DNA of 64,000 nt from JANSXG01 sp024743075. Lineage in GTDB: Bacteria > Planctomycetota > Phycisphaerae > Phycisphaerales > UBA1924. The DNA lies in assembly GCA_042140185.1 (NCBI GenBank), contig CP159477.1, positions 186,001-250,000 of the forward strand, in the 5' to 3' direction. The translations under genes were made by a program, and so were the position numbers. This document shows, piece by piece, positions 63,971 through 64,000 of this stretch (position 1 is the stretch's first letter; every line of letters starts with the position of its first letter). A model generated the notes under the pieces. The model saw only the letters and a list, made by a program, of their open reading frames with translations. It was not told the DNA's origin and did no database searches.

Positions 63971-64000
63971 GGGTGATCGGTTCGCCGGCGGATCCGCGAA

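Noticed and set aside
1..64000. tRNA, rRNA, prophage, insertion sequence or defence island
   Set aside because: I found no cloverleaf with a TTCGANNCC arm in a suitable gap, no transposase or integrase, and no recognised defence genes besides a lone EVE-domain protein.

Overview
The window looks like a stretch of a high-GC bacterial chromosome, most probably Planctomycetota of the class Phycisphaerae. This is inference from gene content: an exosortase with a VPTPSSL...RRRR-tailed substrate, a Lys/Ala/Thr-rich histone H1-like protein, a single-gene prepilin-like protein with a GFTLVELLVV leader, and mostly single-gene transcription units. I see no rRNA, tRNA, CRISPR array, prophage or insertion sequence.

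Layout. 0-2.8 kb: the end of a possible outer-membrane protein, a methyltransferase, a polyprenyl diphosphate synthase and a stand-alone rpsR. 3.0-6.7 kb: free-methionine-sulfoxide reductase, then an arsenic operon (arsR-arsC-arsM-acr3). 6.7-9.7 kb: dnaK and a DUF4190-like membrane protein, both on the minus strand. 9.9-14.4 kb: a hypothetical gene with dinB behind a promoter that carries GAACA/TGTTC half-sites, a lipoprotein GH13 amylase, and a hypothetical. 14.8-20.2 kb: a hypothetical/TPR pair, an ALDH7-type dehydrogenase and a striking 461-residue secreted or anchored protein with 45 Cys in repeated units. 20.3-26 kb: EVE protein, HD-GYP, Tat-exported amidase, membrane SpoIIE/PP2C phosphatase, lipA. 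26.3-40 kb: an exopolysaccharide/exosortase operon (Wza-like, exosortase, EpsI, giant TPR, Wzc-like, epimerase, WecA/MraY-like transferase). 40-49.3 kb: class II DAHP synthase, H1-like protein, CusF-like lipoprotein, MEMO-family protein, BFD-type ferredoxin, a PEP-CTERM-like exosortase substrate, aroC, and a methyltransferase. 49.7-64 kb: a prepilin-like protein, two amidohydrolase-family genes (one bimodular), serA, rdgB, queF, a TPR lipoprotein, a short-chain fatty-acid transporter, small zinc-ribbon membrane proteins and a ChaN-like lipoprotein.

Two window-wide patterns matter for reading the annotation. First, about ten genes have a TANNNT -10-like hexamer ending 6 (once 7) bases before the start codon, which predicts leaderless mRNAs and helps choose starts. 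Second, at least a dozen genes are split by an apparent frameshift. Nearly all need one base restored, usually in a short G or C run, so I treat them as single genes with probable sequencing or assembly deletions rather than pseudogenes. Gene spans given here cross those points.
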